DNA of 64,000 nt from positions 434,001 to 498,000 of the forward strand of contig JAMLHB010000002.1 in assembly GCA_023957375.1 (NCBI GenBank), written 5' to 3'. Of this stretch, positions 1 through 10,215 are shown in pieces. Within the stretch, counting starts at the first letter, position 1. Each line of letters begins with the position of its first letter. The notes below the pieces were generated by a model that had not been told where the DNA came from, made no database searches, and worked only from the letters and a program-made list of their open reading frames with translations. The stretch is from Flavobacteriales bacterium (GTDB lineage Bacteria > Bacteroidota > Bacteroidia > Flavobacteriales_F > PHOS-HE28). A program made the translations under genes and the position numbers.

Positions 1-1
1 G

Positions 2-1141
2 GAGACCCACAACGTAACCACCAACAACTTCGGCCTGTACGACGTGCAGATCGGTGGTGGCACGGTGGTGAGCGGCACCATGGGCGCCGTTACCTGGGCC
101 AGCGGCACCAAGAACATCAAGGTGGCCATTGACCCGAATGGAGGCACCAGCTATGTGGACATGGGCACCACGCAGCTGCTCAGCGTGCCGTATGCGCTGC
201 ATGCGGCCACCAGTGCAGGCGGCGGCGGGGCCAACATCAATGGTGATGTGAACAAGTTGGTGAAGTTTACCGGCACCACGGCCGGCGGCAACTCACAGAT
301 CTTTGATGACGGCACCAAGGTGGGCATAGGCACCATCACGCCAGGGGCCAAGCTGGAGATCAAGAGCACCGGCAATGCGATCAGCCCCCAACTGCGCCTG
401 ATGCAAAACGGAGGAGATGGCTATGCACGCCTGCATTTCCAAAACTCAAACACGGGAGCATGGGTATTGGCGGGAAATAAAGGTGCTGATGCCGCCGCCT
501 CCGTCTTCAATGTGTATTACAGCGCCAATGCGGACGGGCAAATCCCAGGCAAGGATATCCTCAGGATCTCCGGCCAAGGAAAGGTTGGGGTGAATAGCGG
601 CGCCATCACAACCATTAGCACCTCCGACGGTATGCTGCAAGCACAACAAGCAGGCGTCATCGATGCCCTCACGCTTTACGACGCCAGCGCCTCGAACAAA
701 TGGGGGTTCTATGCATCTACCAATATGAACCTCTATAAAAACGGCAACTATTGCGGGTTTTTCGATGGCACCTCGGGCGCTTACAGCGCCACTTCCGACC
801 TTCGCCTGAAGGAGAACATCGTGCCCGCAGGCAGCGTGCTCAGTCTGTTGAAAGAGGTGCAAGTGAAGCGCTACACCTACAAGGCCGATGACACCCATCG
901 CCCGCAGCTGGGCTATATCGCGCAGGAACTGGAGAAGCAGTTCCCCGAGTTTGTGAACAAGCCCGAAGTGGTGGAAGGCAAGGACGTGGCCTACACGGTG
1001 AACTACGCTGGCATGAGCGCCGTGGCCATCAAGGGCATTCAGGAGCAGCAGGAGATGATCGAGGCCCAGGCCAAGACCATCGCCACGTTGCAGGATAACA
1101 TGGCGAGGCTGCAACAGCGCTTGGAGCAGTTGGAGCGCTGA
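2..1141 (+). CDS. tail fiber domain-containing protein, 5'-truncated by window
   Basis: The reading frame is open from base 2, so the real start lies before the window and about 379 residues are visible. The first two thirds are Gly/Ser/Thr/Asn-rich, as in repetitive adhesin or tail-fibre stalks. The last ~110 residues carry the peptidase S74 / intramolecular chaperone signature (SDLRLKENIVP, then LGYIAQELEKQFPEFV) and end in a Gln/Glu-rich coiled coil. In phage tail spikes this domain trimerises the protein and then cuts itself off. In Bacteroidota such proteins are usually large secreted or surface proteins rather than phage parts, and no other phage gene is nearby. The N-terminal secretion signal cannot be seen. 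Family call is firm, function is not. Confidence 0.85.
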   Translation, partial: ETHNVTTNNFGLYDVQIGGGTVVSGTMGAVTWASGTKNIKVAIDPNGGTSYVDMGTTQLLSVPYALHAATSAGGGGANINGDVNKLVKFTGTTAGGNSQIFDDGTKVGIGTITPGAKLEIKSTGNAISPQLRLMQNGGDGYARLHFQNSNTGAWVLAGNKGADAAASVFNVYYSANADGQIPGKDILRISGQGKVGVNSGAITTISTSDGMLQAQQAGVIDALTLYDASASNKWGFYASTNMNLYKNGNYCGFFDGTSGAYSATSDLRLKENIVPAGSVLSLLKEVQVKRYTYKADDTHRPQLGYIAQELEKQFPEFVNKPEVVEGKDVAYTVNYAGMSAVAIKGIQEQQEMIEAQAKTIATLQDNMARLQQRLEQLER

Positions 1142-1156
1142 TCATTGCGTAAGGCT

Positions 1157-1192
1157 GGAAGTCCGGTTCACCAAGTGGTGGGCCGGACTTCC
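1157..1192 (+). terminator. strong hairpin downstream of tail-fibre gene
   Basis: A 10-bp perfect stem (GGAAGTCCGG with CCGGACTTCC) encloses a second 5-bp stem (CACCA/TGGTG), 15 bases after the stop codon. There is no clear T tract, so termination is inferred from stem strength and position. Confidence 0.6.
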
Positions 1193-1302
1193 GGCATTCT
1201 ACCCCGTGATGACCACAACGTCCTCGTTTCGGCAAGGGTGATGCTTTTGCCTGCTAACGATCAACCCGACCTGACGAACGCTCCCGACTAAGGTGTTCAC
1301 CG

Positions 1303-1310
1303 TATCTTGT
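1303..1310 (+). promoter_or_regulatory. -7 box for LytTR regulator
   Basis: TATCTTGT resembles the Bacteroidota TAnnTTTG box and ends only 4 bases before the ATG at 1315, so the transcript would start at or next to the start codon. Confidence 0.4.
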
Positions 1311-1314
1311 CGCC

Positions 1315-2055
1315 ATGTACCGCGCGCTCCTTGTGGACGACTGTCCGCGCAACCGCGAATACCTGCGAACGCTTCTGGAACAATACGGGAATGGAGTTGC
1401 CGTGATGAGCGAAGCGGGGGACATTGAAGCAGCGGAAGCCGCCCTTGGCACAGATTCCCCCGATATCGTCTTTTTGGATGTGGAGATGCCGGGGGGCAGC
1501 GGCTTCGACCTGTTGCGCAAAATGGGTACTTGGTCGTTCGACGTGGTATTCACCACAGCCTTCGACCACTATGCCATCCAGGCCATCCGCTTCAGCGCGC
1601 TGGATTACCTTTTGAAGCCCGTGCAACCCGATGAGCTCGCCTCCGCCCTCCAGCGTTTCAAAGAGAGACGTGGTAACACCTCCATGCAAGAAGCGGTGCA
1701 AGAACGGTTCATCAGCAACTTGGCCCAGGCCGATGAACAGGGGCTGAAACTCACGCTCACCCGGGGCGATCGTTGCTATTCAGTGGGCCCGGCGGAGATC
1801 AGCCATTGCGTAGCCGACGGCAACTACACTGAGCTGTACAAGGCAGACGGCAGCCGCTTCATCAGTGCCCGAACGCTAAAGGACTACGAGGAGATGCTTC
1901 GTCCGTGGGGATTCGTGCGCGTACATCGCTCTGCACTCGTGAACCGTGCCAAGGTGGCTCGGATGACCAATGGCCATGTGACCTTAGAGAGCGGATTGGA
2001 CATTGAAGTGAGCCGACGGCGCTGGGAAGAGGCCCGCAAGGAACTGGGCGTGTGA
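1315..2055 (+). CDS. LytTR family two-component response regulator
   Basis: A 246-residue protein with a receiver domain (about residues 1-120) and a C-terminal LytTR DNA-binding domain (about 145-244). The receiver has the acidic pair D8/D9, the phosphoacceptor D55 in FLDVEMP, T80/T81 and K101 in the LLKP turn, so phosphorylation looks intact. The LytTR part shows VADGNYTELY, the ARTLKDYE helix and FVRVHRSALVN, typical of AgrA/LytR binders of paired direct repeats. No sensor histidine kinase lies beside it within the window. It overlaps the next small ORF by 4 bases, suggesting translational coupling. Confidence 0.93.
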   Translation: MYRALLVDDCPRNREYLRTLLEQYGNGVAVMSEAGDIEAAEAALGTDSPDIVFLDVEMPGGSGFDLLRKMGTWSFDVVFTTAFDHYAIQAIRFSALDYLLKPVQPDELASALQRFKERRGNTSMQEAVQERFISNLAQADEQGLKLTLTRGDRCYSVGPAEISHCVADGNYTELYKADGSRFISARTLKDYEEMLRPWGFVRVHRSALVNRAKVARMTNGHVTLESGLDIEVSRRRWEEARKELGV

Positions 2056-2420
2056 CCGGGGAGGCAACCCCTGCGCAGATGCCGGACCCTGGAATCTGTA
2101 CGCAGGTCATCCAGGATTTCGACCAGCCGCAGATCATCAATGCCGACTTCGCGGACTTCATCAACGTGAACATCTACCCGGTACCGGTGAAGGGTGGTGA
2201 ATTTGCCGTGGACATCGACCTGTTGGTGCCCACCTCCGTGAACCTCACCATTGTGAACAACATGGGCAAGGATTTCTTCGCCAAGGAACTGTACTTCGAC
2301 CTGCCCGGTCGCAACAAGTTCGTGGTGGAGATGGGCACCCTGTGGCCCAACGGCATCTACCATGCCATTTTCCAATACGGGGACGGTTCCTCGGTTTCAC
2401 GTAGCTTTAGCGTGGAATAG
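2052..2420 (+). CDS. small protein with T9SS-sorting-like domain, coupled to regulator
   Basis: A 122-residue ORF starting with GTG at 2052, overlapping the regulator stop as GTGA. An internal ATG at 2079 is an alternative start. From about residue 41 the sequence reads like a type A T9SS C-terminal sorting domain: IYPVPVKGGEF, then alternating hydrophobic strands, NGIYHAIFQYGDG and a short basic/polar end. No signal peptide is visible from either start, so export by T9SS is doubtful. It may be a cytoplasmic relic or a detached domain. Followed by a strong hairpin. Function unknown. Confidence 0.6.
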   Translation: MTGEATPAQMPDPGICTQVIQDFDQPQIINADFADFINVNIYPVPVKGGEFAVDIDLLVPTSVNLTIVNNMGKDFFAKELYFDLPGRNKFVVEMGTLWPNGIYHAIFQYGDGSSVSRSFSVE

Positions 2421-2438
2421 GTCCTGCTGCTCGGCACT

Positions 2439-2479
2439 GGCCCAAGGCGCCTGCTCCTCCCGGGCAGTTGCCTTGGGCC
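2439..2479 (+). terminator. hairpin terminator-like structure
   Basis: A perfect 10-bp stem, GGCCCAAGGC (2439-2448) with GCCTTGGGCC (2470-2479), sits 19 bases after the stop of the small ORF. No T tract is seen. Confidence 0.55.
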
Positions 2480-2530
2480 TATGCGGGTCTATGCGCAGTG
2501 TTTAAGAAGCGACAGCCCCACGCGGGTGCT

Positions 2531-2832
2531 AGGGCAAACGCATCTAAACAGGTTGATAGCATTGGGTTTTGTGCGACGCCCTTCGGGGTCGAAATTCTCT
2601 TTATACCGAATGTACTACGCTATATGACCCCGTTGGGGTCAAGCATTGGATCGGTTGCGGCATCCCGAAAGTGCTAAGCTCCTTGCCCCAGTCTTGTGGC
2701 GATCATGGAAGCGCACTTTGTGACCCCGTAGGGTGTCACACAGCGTAGGTGTTGGAGTTCTGCGGGGATTCGACCCCGAAGGGTGTCGCACAGGCGAGAA
2801 GCCTTAGCATTGAAATAAGATGCGTTTGCCCT
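2531..2832. repeat. 302-bp MITE-like element with 15-bp terminal inverted repeats
   Basis: AGGGCAAACGCATCT at 2531-2545 is matched perfectly and inverted at 2818-2832. The interval holds four short imperfect palindromes built on GACCCC..GGGGTC / GGGTGTC: 2573-2591, 2625-2641, 2721-2741 and 2771-2791. No ORF inside looks real. The structure fits a miniature inverted-repeat element or the remnant of an insertion sequence. The rest of the 2421-2923 gap holds only the terminator and a promoter box. Confidence 0.55.
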
Positions 2833-2865
2833 GACAGGGGTGCATTGCCGGAATAGCGCTCCCCT

Positions 2866-2873
2866 TACCTTCG
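2866..2873 (+). promoter_or_regulatory. -7 box upstream of wbpE-like gene
   Basis: TACCTTCG, the same octamer as upstream of the wbpD-like gene at 7197, lies 50 bases before the ATG at 2924. It is a candidate promoter for the sugar cluster. Confidence 0.35.
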
Positions 2874-2923
2874 CCCCTTGGCCCGGCGGGAATATGGCCG
2901 CTTGGCAAGCGTGAAAAACTGGC

Positions 2924-4048
2924 ATGAAACCCATCCAAATGGTCGACCTGGTCGGCCAATACGAAAAGATCAAACCCGAGGTGGACGCCGCGCTGCACGA
3001 AGTGATCTCCACGGCCGCCTTCATCAACGGGCCGCAGGTGAAAGCCTTGGAGCAGGAACTGGCGGAATACCTCAAGGTGAAGCATGTGATCGGCTGCGGC
3101 AACGGCACCGATGGCCTGCAAGTGGCCCTGATGGCCCTCGGCCTGAAGCCTGGCGATGAGGTGATCACCGCCTCCTTCACCTTTGTGGCCACCGTGGAGG
3201 TGCTCGCCCTGCTGGGGCTGGTGCCGGTGTTTGCCGACGTGCTGCCGGGCACCTTCAACCTGGACCCCGCCGACGTGGCCCGCAAGGTGACCCCGAAAAC
3301 CAAGGCCATTGTGCCGGTGCACCTGTTCGGCCAAAGCGCCGACATGGATGCCATGCTGGCCATCGCCCGTGAATACAACCTGTACGTGGTGGAGGATGCC
3401 TGCCAGAGCATCGGCGCGGACCACAGCGGAAGCAACGGAAAGCGCAAGAGCGGCACCTTGGGCGACATCGGCGTCACCAGCTTCTTCCCCAGCAAGAACC
3501 TGGGCTGCTACGGCGACGGCGGCGCGCTCTTCACCAACGACGATGAGCTGGCGATGAAGATCCGACGGGTGTGCAACCACGGCAGCCGGCAGCGGTACTA
3601 CCACGAGACCGTCGGGGTGAACAGCCGCCTGGATTCACTGCAGGCCGCCGTGCTGCGGGTGAAGCTGAAGCACTTGGACGAATACGCGCGTGCCCGCAAC
3701 GCCGCCGCCACGGTGTACGACGAGGCCTTCGGGGGCTTGAAGGGCCTCACCACCCCCGGCCGCAGCTCCTTCAGCAGCCATGTGTTCCACCAGTACACCC
3801 TGCGCGTGGCGGGCGGCAGGCGCGACGCCCTGAAGAAGCACTTGGAGGAACAAGGCATCCCCGCCATGATCTATTACCCGGTGCCCTGCCACCTGCAAGA
3901 TGCGTACAAGGGCGACCGGTTCCCGGCGGGCTCGCTGCCCGTTACCGAGCACTTGGCGGCCGAGGTGCTTTCGCTGCCCATGAGCACCGAACTTGATGCA
4001 GGGCAACTGCAACACATCACGCGGGCGGTGGCGTCATTTTTCAATTGA
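2924..4048 (+). CDS. wbpE: DegT/DnrJ/EryC1/StrS (WbpE-like) nucleotide-sugar aminotransferase
   Basis: A 374-residue PLP-dependent fold type I aminotransferase. GCGNGTDGLQVAL binds the cofactor phosphate, D158 in VVEDACQS contacts the pyridine nitrogen, and K191 in FFPSKNLGCYGDGG is the Schiff-base lysine. Family members convert a 3-keto UDP-HexNAcA to the 3-amino sugar (WbpE/WlbC) or act on related keto sugars. WbpD-, WbpB- and UDP-HexNAc-dehydrogenase-type genes follow within 6 kb, so the WbpE role in UDP-2,3-diacetamido-2,3-dideoxyglucuronate synthesis is the best reading. Exact substrate is inferred from context. Confidence 0.88.
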   Translation: MKPIQMVDLVGQYEKIKPEVDAALHEVISTAAFINGPQVKALEQELAEYLKVKHVIGCGNGTDGLQVALMALGLKPGDEVITASFTFVATVEVLALLGLVPVFADVLPGTFNLDPADVARKVTPKTKAIVPVHLFGQSADMDAMLAIAREYNLYVVEDACQSIGADHSGSNGKRKSGTLGDIGVTSFFPSKNLGCYGDGGALFTNDDELAMKIRRVCNHGSRQRYYHETVGVNSRLDSLQAAVLRVKLKHLDEYARARNAAATVYDEAFGGLKGLTTPGRSSFSSHVFHQYTLRVAGGRRDALKKHLEEQGIPAMIYYPVPCHLQDAYKGDRFPAGSLPVTEHLAAEVLSLPMSTELDAGQLQHITRAVASFFN

Positions 4049-4065
4049 ACAAAAAAACCGGGCAC

Positions 4066-4085
4066 CACGGCGCCATGGCGCCGTG
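4066..4085. repeat. 20-bp perfect palindrome between wbpE and ugd
   Basis: CACGGCGCCATGGCGCCGTG is fully self-complementary, extended by GGG/CCC flanks and preceded by a run of seven A. Read on the minus strand it is a hairpin followed by a T tract, i.e. a terminator. On the plus strand it could act as an attenuator or mRNA-stability hairpin in the short gap. Confidence 0.45.
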
Positions 4086-4100
4086 CCCAAACACCGTAAC

Positions 4101-5432
4101 ATGAACATTGCTGTAGTAGGAACCGGATATGTGGGCCTGGTAACGGGCACTTGCTTCGCCGAAACGGGCAACAACGTCACCTGCGTGGACATTGATGAGG
4201 CCAAGGTGAAGATGCTCAAGGAGGGCCGGGTGCCCATTTACGAACCCCACTTGGACGTGCTCTTCGAGCGCAACATCCGCCAAGGTCGCCTGCATTTCAC
4301 CACCAACCTGAAGGAGGCCGTGGAAAAAGCCGAGATCATCTTCCTGGCCCTGCCCACGCCGCCCGGCGAGGACGGCAGCGCCGATCTGAAGTACGTGCTG
4401 GGGGTGGCTAAAGAGCTGGGCAAGATCATCAACGGCTACAAAGTGATCGTGGACAAGAGCACGGTGCCGGTGGGCACGGCCGAGAAGGTCCGCGCAGCGG
4501 TGGCCGAACATGCGCGCGAACCGTTTGACGTGGCCAGCAACCCCGAATTCCTGCGCGAGGGCTATGCCGTGGACGACTTCCTGAAGCCCGACCGCGTGGT
4601 GGTGGGCACCAGCAGCGCCCGGGCGCGCAAGGTGATGGAGGACCTGTACAAGCCTTTCGTACGCCAAGGGAACCCCATCATCTTCATGGACGAGCGCAGC
4701 GCTGAACTGACCAAGTACGCCGCTAATGCCTTCCTGGCCATGAAGATCACCTTCATGAACGAGATCGCCAACTTTTGCGAGGCCGTGGGCGCCGACGTGG
4801 ACAAGGTGCGCATCGGCATCGGCACGGACAGCCGCATCGGCAAGCGCTTCCTCTTCCCCGGCATCGGCTACGGCGGCAGCTGCTTCCCCAAGGATGTGCA
4901 GGCCTTGGCCAGGAGCGGCCAGGAGGCCGGCTACCACTTCCGCATCATCGACAGCGTGATGAAGGTGAACGAGCGGCAGAAGACCACGTTGGTGGACAAG
5001 GTGAAGGCGCACTACGGCGAGAACCTCCGCGGCAGGCACTTCGCGCTGTGGGGCTTGGCCTTCAAGCCGGACACCGACGACATCCGCGAGGCGCCGGCCT
5101 TGTACATGATCGATGCCCTTACGGCGGCAGGCGCCACCATCACCGCCTTCGACCCCGAGGCCATGGCCAACGTCCAAAAAGTCGTGGGCGACAAGATCAA
5201 CTACGCCACCGATGAATACGCCGCCTTGGACGGGGCAGATGCCTTGTTGATCGCCACCGAATGGGCCCTCTTCCGCAATCCGGACCTGGCCCAACTCGAA
5301 ACCAAGCTCAGGAGCAAGACCATTTTCGACGGGCGCAACTTGTACGACCTGGACGAAATGAAGGAAAAGGGATTCCACTACGTGAGCGTGGGCCGCCAAG
5401 CGGTGAACGCACCGATCAAAGCCAACGCCTGA
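4101..5432 (+). CDS. ugd: UDP-glucose 6-dehydrogenase
   Basis: Starting at the ATG at 4101 gives 443 residues, the usual length; the open frame further upstream is not needed. The N-terminal Rossmann motif is [10 protein letters not shown]. The catalytic cysteine is C261 in [10 protein letters not shown] with K264 and D265, and the central dimerisation helix contains [16 protein letters not shown]. The enzyme oxidises UDP-glucose to UDP-glucuronate with two NAD+. The next gene, 2 bases downstream, is a UDP-glucuronate decarboxylase, so the pair would make UDP-xylose for surface glycans. Confidence 0.95.
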   Translation: MNIAVVGTGYVGLVTGTCFAETGNNVTCVDIDEAKVKMLKEGRVPIYEPHLDVLFERNIRQGRLHFTTNLKEAVEKAEIIFLALPTPPGEDGSADLKYVLGVAKELGKIINGYKVIVDKSTVPVGTAEKVRAAVAEHAREPFDVASNPEFLREGYAVDDFLKPDRVVVGTSSARARKVMEDLYKPFVRQGNPIIFMDERSAELTKYAANAFLAMKITFMNEIANFCEAVGADVDKVRIGIGTDSRIGKRFLFPGIGYGGSCFPKDVQALARSGQEAGYHFRIIDSVMKVNERQKTTLVDKVKAHYGENLRGRHFALWGLAFKPDTDDIREAPALYMIDALTAAGATITAFDPEAMANVQKVVGDKINYATDEYAALDGADALLIATEWALFRNPDLAQLETKLRSKTIFDGRNLYDLDEMKEKGFHYVSVGRQAVNAPIKANA

Positions 5433-5434
5433 CC

Positions 5435-6484
<1,050 letters not shown>

Positions 6485-6502
6485 GGCCGGGGCGGTGATC
6501 CC

Positions 6503-7117
6503 CTACCCCGCGACCCACGCCCAAACACCCGCCAACACCAGCACCACGCCCAGTCCGCGGAACAAGTAGAGCAGCGTTCTGCCGGCCATGTGTTCACGCA
6601 TGTGGCCGCCCACGCGGATCAGCAGGAGCAGCAACCCCATGGCGCCGATGAAAGCGCCAAGGCTGAAGCCGGCCATCGCCGCCCAGCCGTGCAGTTTAAT
6701 GCCCATGGCTTCCGTACCCAAACGCACCCCGCACCAGAACAGGGCCAGTTGCGGGTTCATCAGACCCAACAGCAACCCGCGGTGAAAACCGCTTCGCGGG
6801 GCAGGCTCATCCTTGATGTGGAACGGTCTCGTGGCCAAGGCGATGAACAAGCCAAGACCCACCAGCACCACAGCGGTGATGCGCTCCGGAGTGATTTGCA
6901 GCCGCTCCGTGAATGCCAGGATGCGGTTGGCCGCCACAAAGGCAATGGCCGCATACAGCAGTTCGGGCAGTGCCCCTCCCAAGGCCGTGCCCCGCGCCAT
7001 TTTCGGACCGTTGCGGAAGGTGGTGGCCAATACGGCTGTGTTTACCAATCCTGCTTGCAGCGAACCAATGAAACTGGCTGCAGCGGCAATGAGCAGGGCG
7101 GGCAGGAATGCGGTCAT
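6503..7117 (-). CDS. LysE/RhtB family amino-acid exporter
   Basis: Taking the ATG at 7117 gives 204 residues beginning directly in a hydrophobic helix; the longer frame adds a non-hydrophobic, implausible leader. About six membrane segments are seen. The family signature region is [14 protein letters not shown] near the N-terminus with a [11 protein letters not shown] turn mid-protein, where LysE proteins have NP-containing loops. Members export amino acids or metabolites. It is transcribed against the sugar genes on both sides and is probably unrelated to them. Substrate unknown. Confidence 0.8.
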   Translation of the reverse strand: MTAFLPALLIAAAASFIGSLQAGLVNTAVLATTFRNGPKMARGTALGGALPELLYAAIAFVAANRILAFTERLQITPERITAVVLVGLGLFIALATRPFHIKDEPAPRSGFHRGLLLGLMNPQLALFWCGVRLGTEAMGIKLHGWAAMAGFSLGAFIGAMGLLLLLIRVGGHMREHMAGRTLLYLFRGLGVVLVLAGVWAWVAG

Positions 7118-7196
7118 GCGGGCCGGAAATTTAGCGCTCAGGCGAAGAGCGCCCCATTCCCGCCCAACGCGGTGCCACCGGAACATGGCAAGGCAT

Positions 7197-7204
7197 TACC
7201 TTCG
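7197..7204 (+). promoter_or_regulatory. -7 box upstream of wbpD-like gene
   Basis: TACCTTCG ends 15 bases before the ATG at 7220, identical to the octamer at 2866. It would drive the wbpD-wbpB-dehydrogenase operon. Confidence 0.4.
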
Positions 7205-7219
7205 CGCTCCGTATTTTCC

Positions 7220-7792
7220 ATGCTCTATACCGCCCACCCTACCGCCATCATTGACGAAGGCTGCACCATTGGTGCGGGCACCCGGATCTGGCATTTCAGC
7301 CACATCATGCCAGGGGCCGAGATCGGCGAGGGCTGCAACATCGGGCAGAACGTGGTGGTAAGCCCTGGAGTGAAGCTGGGCCGCAACGTGAAAGTGCAGA
7401 ACAACGTGAGCCTGTACACCGGCGTGGAATGCGGGGACGACGTGTTTCTGGGCCCCAGCTGCGTGTTCACCAACGTGATCAACCCGCGCAGCGCGGTGAA
7501 CCGCCGGAACCAGTATGCCAGAACATACGTGGGCAAGGGGGCCAGCATCGGGGCCAACGCCACCATTGTTTGCGGGCACGACATCGGCGAATACGCCTTT
7601 ATCGGTGCCGGTGCGGTGGTCACCAAAACGGTGCCCGCCCATGCCTTGGTGGTGGGGAACCCGGCCCGGCAAAAGGGCTGGATGAGCGAGCATGGCCACA
7701 AGCTGCTCTTTGATGCGGGCGGCCAGGCCACCTGCCCTGAAAGTGGCCAGCAATACCAATTGAAGGACAACAAAGTGAGCCGGACCGCATGA
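7220..7792 (+). CDS. wbpD: WbpD/WlbB-like UDP-amino-sugar N-acetyltransferase
   Basis: The ATG at 7220 gives 190 residues; upstream in-frame sequence is antisense to the LysE gene. The protein is a left-handed beta-helix acyltransferase with hexapeptide repeats ([45 protein letters not shown]) followed by [10 protein letters not shown]. WbpD acetylates the 3-amino group of UDP-2-acetamido-3-amino-glucuronate using acetyl-CoA. It overlaps the next gene by 4 bases (ATGA) and belongs to one operon with the oxidoreductase and dehydrogenase. Confidence 0.9.
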   Translation: MLYTAHPTAIIDEGCTIGAGTRIWHFSHIMPGAEIGEGCNIGQNVVVSPGVKLGRNVKVQNNVSLYTGVECGDDVFLGPSCVFTNVINPRSAVNRRNQYARTYVGKGASIGANATIVCGHDIGEYAFIGAGAVVTKTVPAHALVVGNPARQKGWMSEHGHKLLFDAGGQATCPESGQQYQLKDNKVSRTA

Positions 7793-8811
7793 ACAAAGTG
7801 AATTTCGCCGTGGTCGGTTGCGGCCATATCGGCAAGCGCCACGCGGAAATGATCGGCCGCAACAGCGAAAGCCGCCTGGTGGCCCTGTGCGATGTGAAGC
7901 CGAAGGAGGAGCTGGGCATCGGGCAATTCGATGTGCCGTATTTCACGGACCTCGATGCCATGTTCCAGGCGGTGCCGCAGATCGACGTGGTGAACATCTG
8001 CACCCCCAATGGATTGCATGTGCCCCTAAGCCTTGCCGCCTTGGGCCACGGCAAGCACGTGGTATGTGAAAAGCCCATGGGCCTTACCAAAGCCGGGTGC
8101 GAGGCCGTGCTGGGGAAGGCGCTGCAGAAGCACAAGCAGGTGTTCGGGGTGATGCAGAACCGCTACAGCCCGCCCAGCCAGTGGATCAAGGAAATGGTGG
8201 ATGAAAAGCGCCTGGGCGACATCTTCCTGGTGCAGGTGAACTGCTACTGGAACCGCGATGCCCGCTATTACAAGGCGGGGGGCTGGAAGGGCACGGCCGA
8301 CATGGACGGCGGCACCCTCTTCACGCAGTTCAGCCATTTCGTGGACATCATGTACTGGCTGTTCGGCGACATCACCGACATCCAGGGCCGTTTCGCCGAC
8401 TTCAACCACAAGGGCCTCACCGAATTCGAGGACAGCGGCCTGGTGAACTTCCGCTTCCTGAACGGCGGCATGGGCTGCCTGAACTACTCCACCAGCGTGT
8501 GGGATAAAAATCTCGAGAGCAGCCTCACCGTGGTCGGCAGCAAGGGCAGCGTGAAGATCGGCGGGCAATACATGGACCAGGTGGAGGTGTGCCACGTGCA
8601 GGATTACACCATGCCGGTGCTTCCGCCCACCAACCCGGCCAACGATTACGGCGCGTACAAAGGCAGCGCCAGCAACCACCACTACATCATCGAGAACGTG
8701 GTGGACACCCTGAAGAACGGAACGTCCATGACCACCAACGCGCTGGAAGGCCTGAAGGTGGTGGACATCATTGAACGGATCTACCAAAAAAGGAATGAGC
8801 GGACTCTATGA
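7789..8811 (+). CDS. wbpB: Gfo/Idh/MocA oxidoreductase, WbpB/WlbA-like
   Basis: A 340-residue NAD-dependent oxidoreductase. The Rossmann motif is [11 protein letters not shown] and the conserved catalytic-region EKP is at residues 94-96 (VVCEKPMGL). The C-terminal half is the mixed beta-sheet substrate domain. WbpB/WlbA oxidises the C3 hydroxyl of UDP-GlcNAcA, providing the keto sugar for the WbpE aminotransferase. It sits between wbpD-like and UDP-HexNAc dehydrogenase genes, overlapping both (4 and 17 bases), which strongly supports that role. Confidence 0.9.
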   Translation: MNKVNFAVVGCGHIGKRHAEMIGRNSESRLVALCDVKPKEELGIGQFDVPYFTDLDAMFQAVPQIDVVNICTPNGLHVPLSLAALGHGKHVVCEKPMGLTKAGCEAVLGKALQKHKQVFGVMQNRYSPPSQWIKEMVDEKRLGDIFLVQVNCYWNRDARYYKAGGWKGTADMDGGTLFTQFSHFVDIMYWLFGDITDIQGRFADFNHKGLTEFEDSGLVNFRFLNGGMGCLNYSTSVWDKNLESSLTVVGSKGSVKIGGQYMDQVEVCHVQDYTMPVLPPTNPANDYGAYKGSASNHHYIIENVVDTLKNGTSMTTNALEGLKVVDIIERIYQKRNERTL

Positions 8812-10093
8812 TCGGCTGAAGAAGAAGGAAGCGAAACTGGCGGTGATCGGCTTAGGCTACGTGGGCCTTCCCATCGCGCTGGCCTTTGCGCGCAAGCTGA
8901 AGGTGGTGGGCTTCGACATCAACCGGAAGCGCGTGGACATGATGCGGCGCGGGGAGGACCCCAGCGAGGAGCTGGCCGCCGAAGCTTTCCACGGCGCCGA
9001 CATTCTGTTCACCGCGGACATCAACGACCTGAAGGACGTGGAGTTTTTCATCGTGGCCGTACCCACGCCCATCGACAAGCAGAACATCCCCGACCTGGCC
9101 CCTTTGCTGGGTGCCACCCGCACAGTGGCCCAAGTGCTGAAGAAAGGCGACCACGTGGTGTACGAAAGCACCGTTTACCCCGGCTGCACCGAGGAGGACT
9201 GCGTACCCCTGCTTGAGCAGATCAGCGGGTTGAAGTTCGTCCGCGATTTCAAGGTGGGCTATTCCCCCGAACGGATCAATCCCGGCGACAAGAACCACAC
9301 CCTGGAGAACATCACCAAGGTGACCAGCGGCTGCGACGCCGAAAGCGCCGAGACCGTGGCCCAGGTGTACGAATTAGTGGTGAAGGCCGGTGTGCACCGC
9401 GCCCCCAGCATCAAGGTGGCCGAGGCCGCCAAGATCATTGAGAACACCCAGCGCGACGTGAACATCGCCCTCACCAATGAACTCTCCATCATCTTCAACC
9501 GGATGGGCATCAACACCTATGATGTCCTGGAGGCGGCAGGCACCAAGTGGAACTTCCTCAAGTTCAAGCCCGGTTTAGTGGGCGGCCATTGCATCGGGGT
9601 AGACCCCTACTACTTAGTGTACAAGGCCAAGCAGTTGGGCTACCATGCGCAGATCATCGACAGCGGCCGCTTCGTGAACGACAGCATGGGCGGGTATGTG
9701 GCCAAGCAGACCGTGAAGAAGATCATCGCCGAAGGGGTGAACCCGGCCGATGCGCGCGTGCTGGTCATGGGAGCCACCTTCAAGGAGGACGTTACCGACA
9801 TCCGCAACAGCAAGGTGGCCGACGTGGTGAAAGAGCTCAAGAGCTTCAGCGTGCACGTGGACGTGACCGACCCCCATGCGGACAGCGGCCAAGTGAAGCA
9901 CGAGTACGGTTACGAGCTGGTGCAGGCCGCCGACGGACCGTACGATGCCGTGATCGTGGCGGTGAACCATGCCGCCTACGCCGATCATGACGAAAGCTGG
10001 TTCAAACAACACCTCAAGCCCAAGGGCATCCTGGTGGACCTCAAGGGCACTTACCGCAACCAGGTGAACGGGCTGAGCTATTGGAGCCTGTGA
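8795..10093 (+). CDS. UDP-N-acetylhexosamine 6-dehydrogenase (WbpO/TviB/CapL subfamily)
   Basis: I place the start at the ATG at 8795, behind a purine-rich AAAAAAGG, giving 432 residues. The frame opens earlier, at 8771, inside the preceding gene. The Rossmann motif is GLGYVGLPIAL. The catalytic cysteine is C266 in LVGGHCIGVDPYYL, followed by the GRFVNDSMG segment typical of the TviB/WbpO branch rather than of UDP-glucose dehydrogenases. It would oxidise UDP-GlcNAc (or UDP-GalNAc) to the uronic acid, the first step for the WbpB/WbpE/WbpD enzymes here. Which epimer is used is not decidable from sequence by eye. Confidence 0.9.
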   Translation: MSGLYDRLKKKEAKLAVIGLGYVGLPIALAFARKLKVVGFDINRKRVDMMRRGEDPSEELAAEAFHGADILFTADINDLKDVEFFIVAVPTPIDKQNIPDLAPLLGATRTVAQVLKKGDHVVYESTVYPGCTEEDCVPLLEQISGLKFVRDFKVGYSPERINPGDKNHTLENITKVTSGCDAESAETVAQVYELVVKAGVHRAPSIKVAEAAKIIENTQRDVNIALTNELSIIFNRMGINTYDVLEAAGTKWNFLKFKPGLVGGHCIGVDPYYLVYKAKQLGYHAQIIDSGRFVNDSMGGYVAKQTVKKIIAEGVNPADARVLVMGATFKEDVTDIRNSKVADVVKELKSFSVHVDVTDPHADSGQVKHEYGYELVQAADGPYDAVIVAVNHAAYADHDESWFKQHLKPKGILVDLKGTYRNQVNGLSYWSL

Positions 10094-10215
10094 CCCATGG
10101 GCTCGGAGCGGCACCTGCACAACAACAACGGATCGCAGGCGGCCGGGCCCGGCACCTTTGTTTTCCACCAGTCCAAGAACCTTCAGCCAACGAGACCAAC
10201 CCAGCAGCCGGCATC

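Noticed and set aside
44..1141. ATG at base 44 as the true start of the tail-fibre protein
   Set aside because: The frame stays open with protein-like sequence back to base 2 and there is no signal peptide or ribosome site at 44.
4041..5399. 452-codon open frame antisense to ugd
   Set aside because: His/Val/Gln-rich shadow frame produced by GC-rich codon bias; ugd on the other strand has full catalytic motifs.
6590..7219. 5' extension of the wbpD-like frame over the LysE gene
   Set aside because: The extension is antisense to a clear membrane protein and lacks any domain; ATG at 7220 starts the beta-helix directly.
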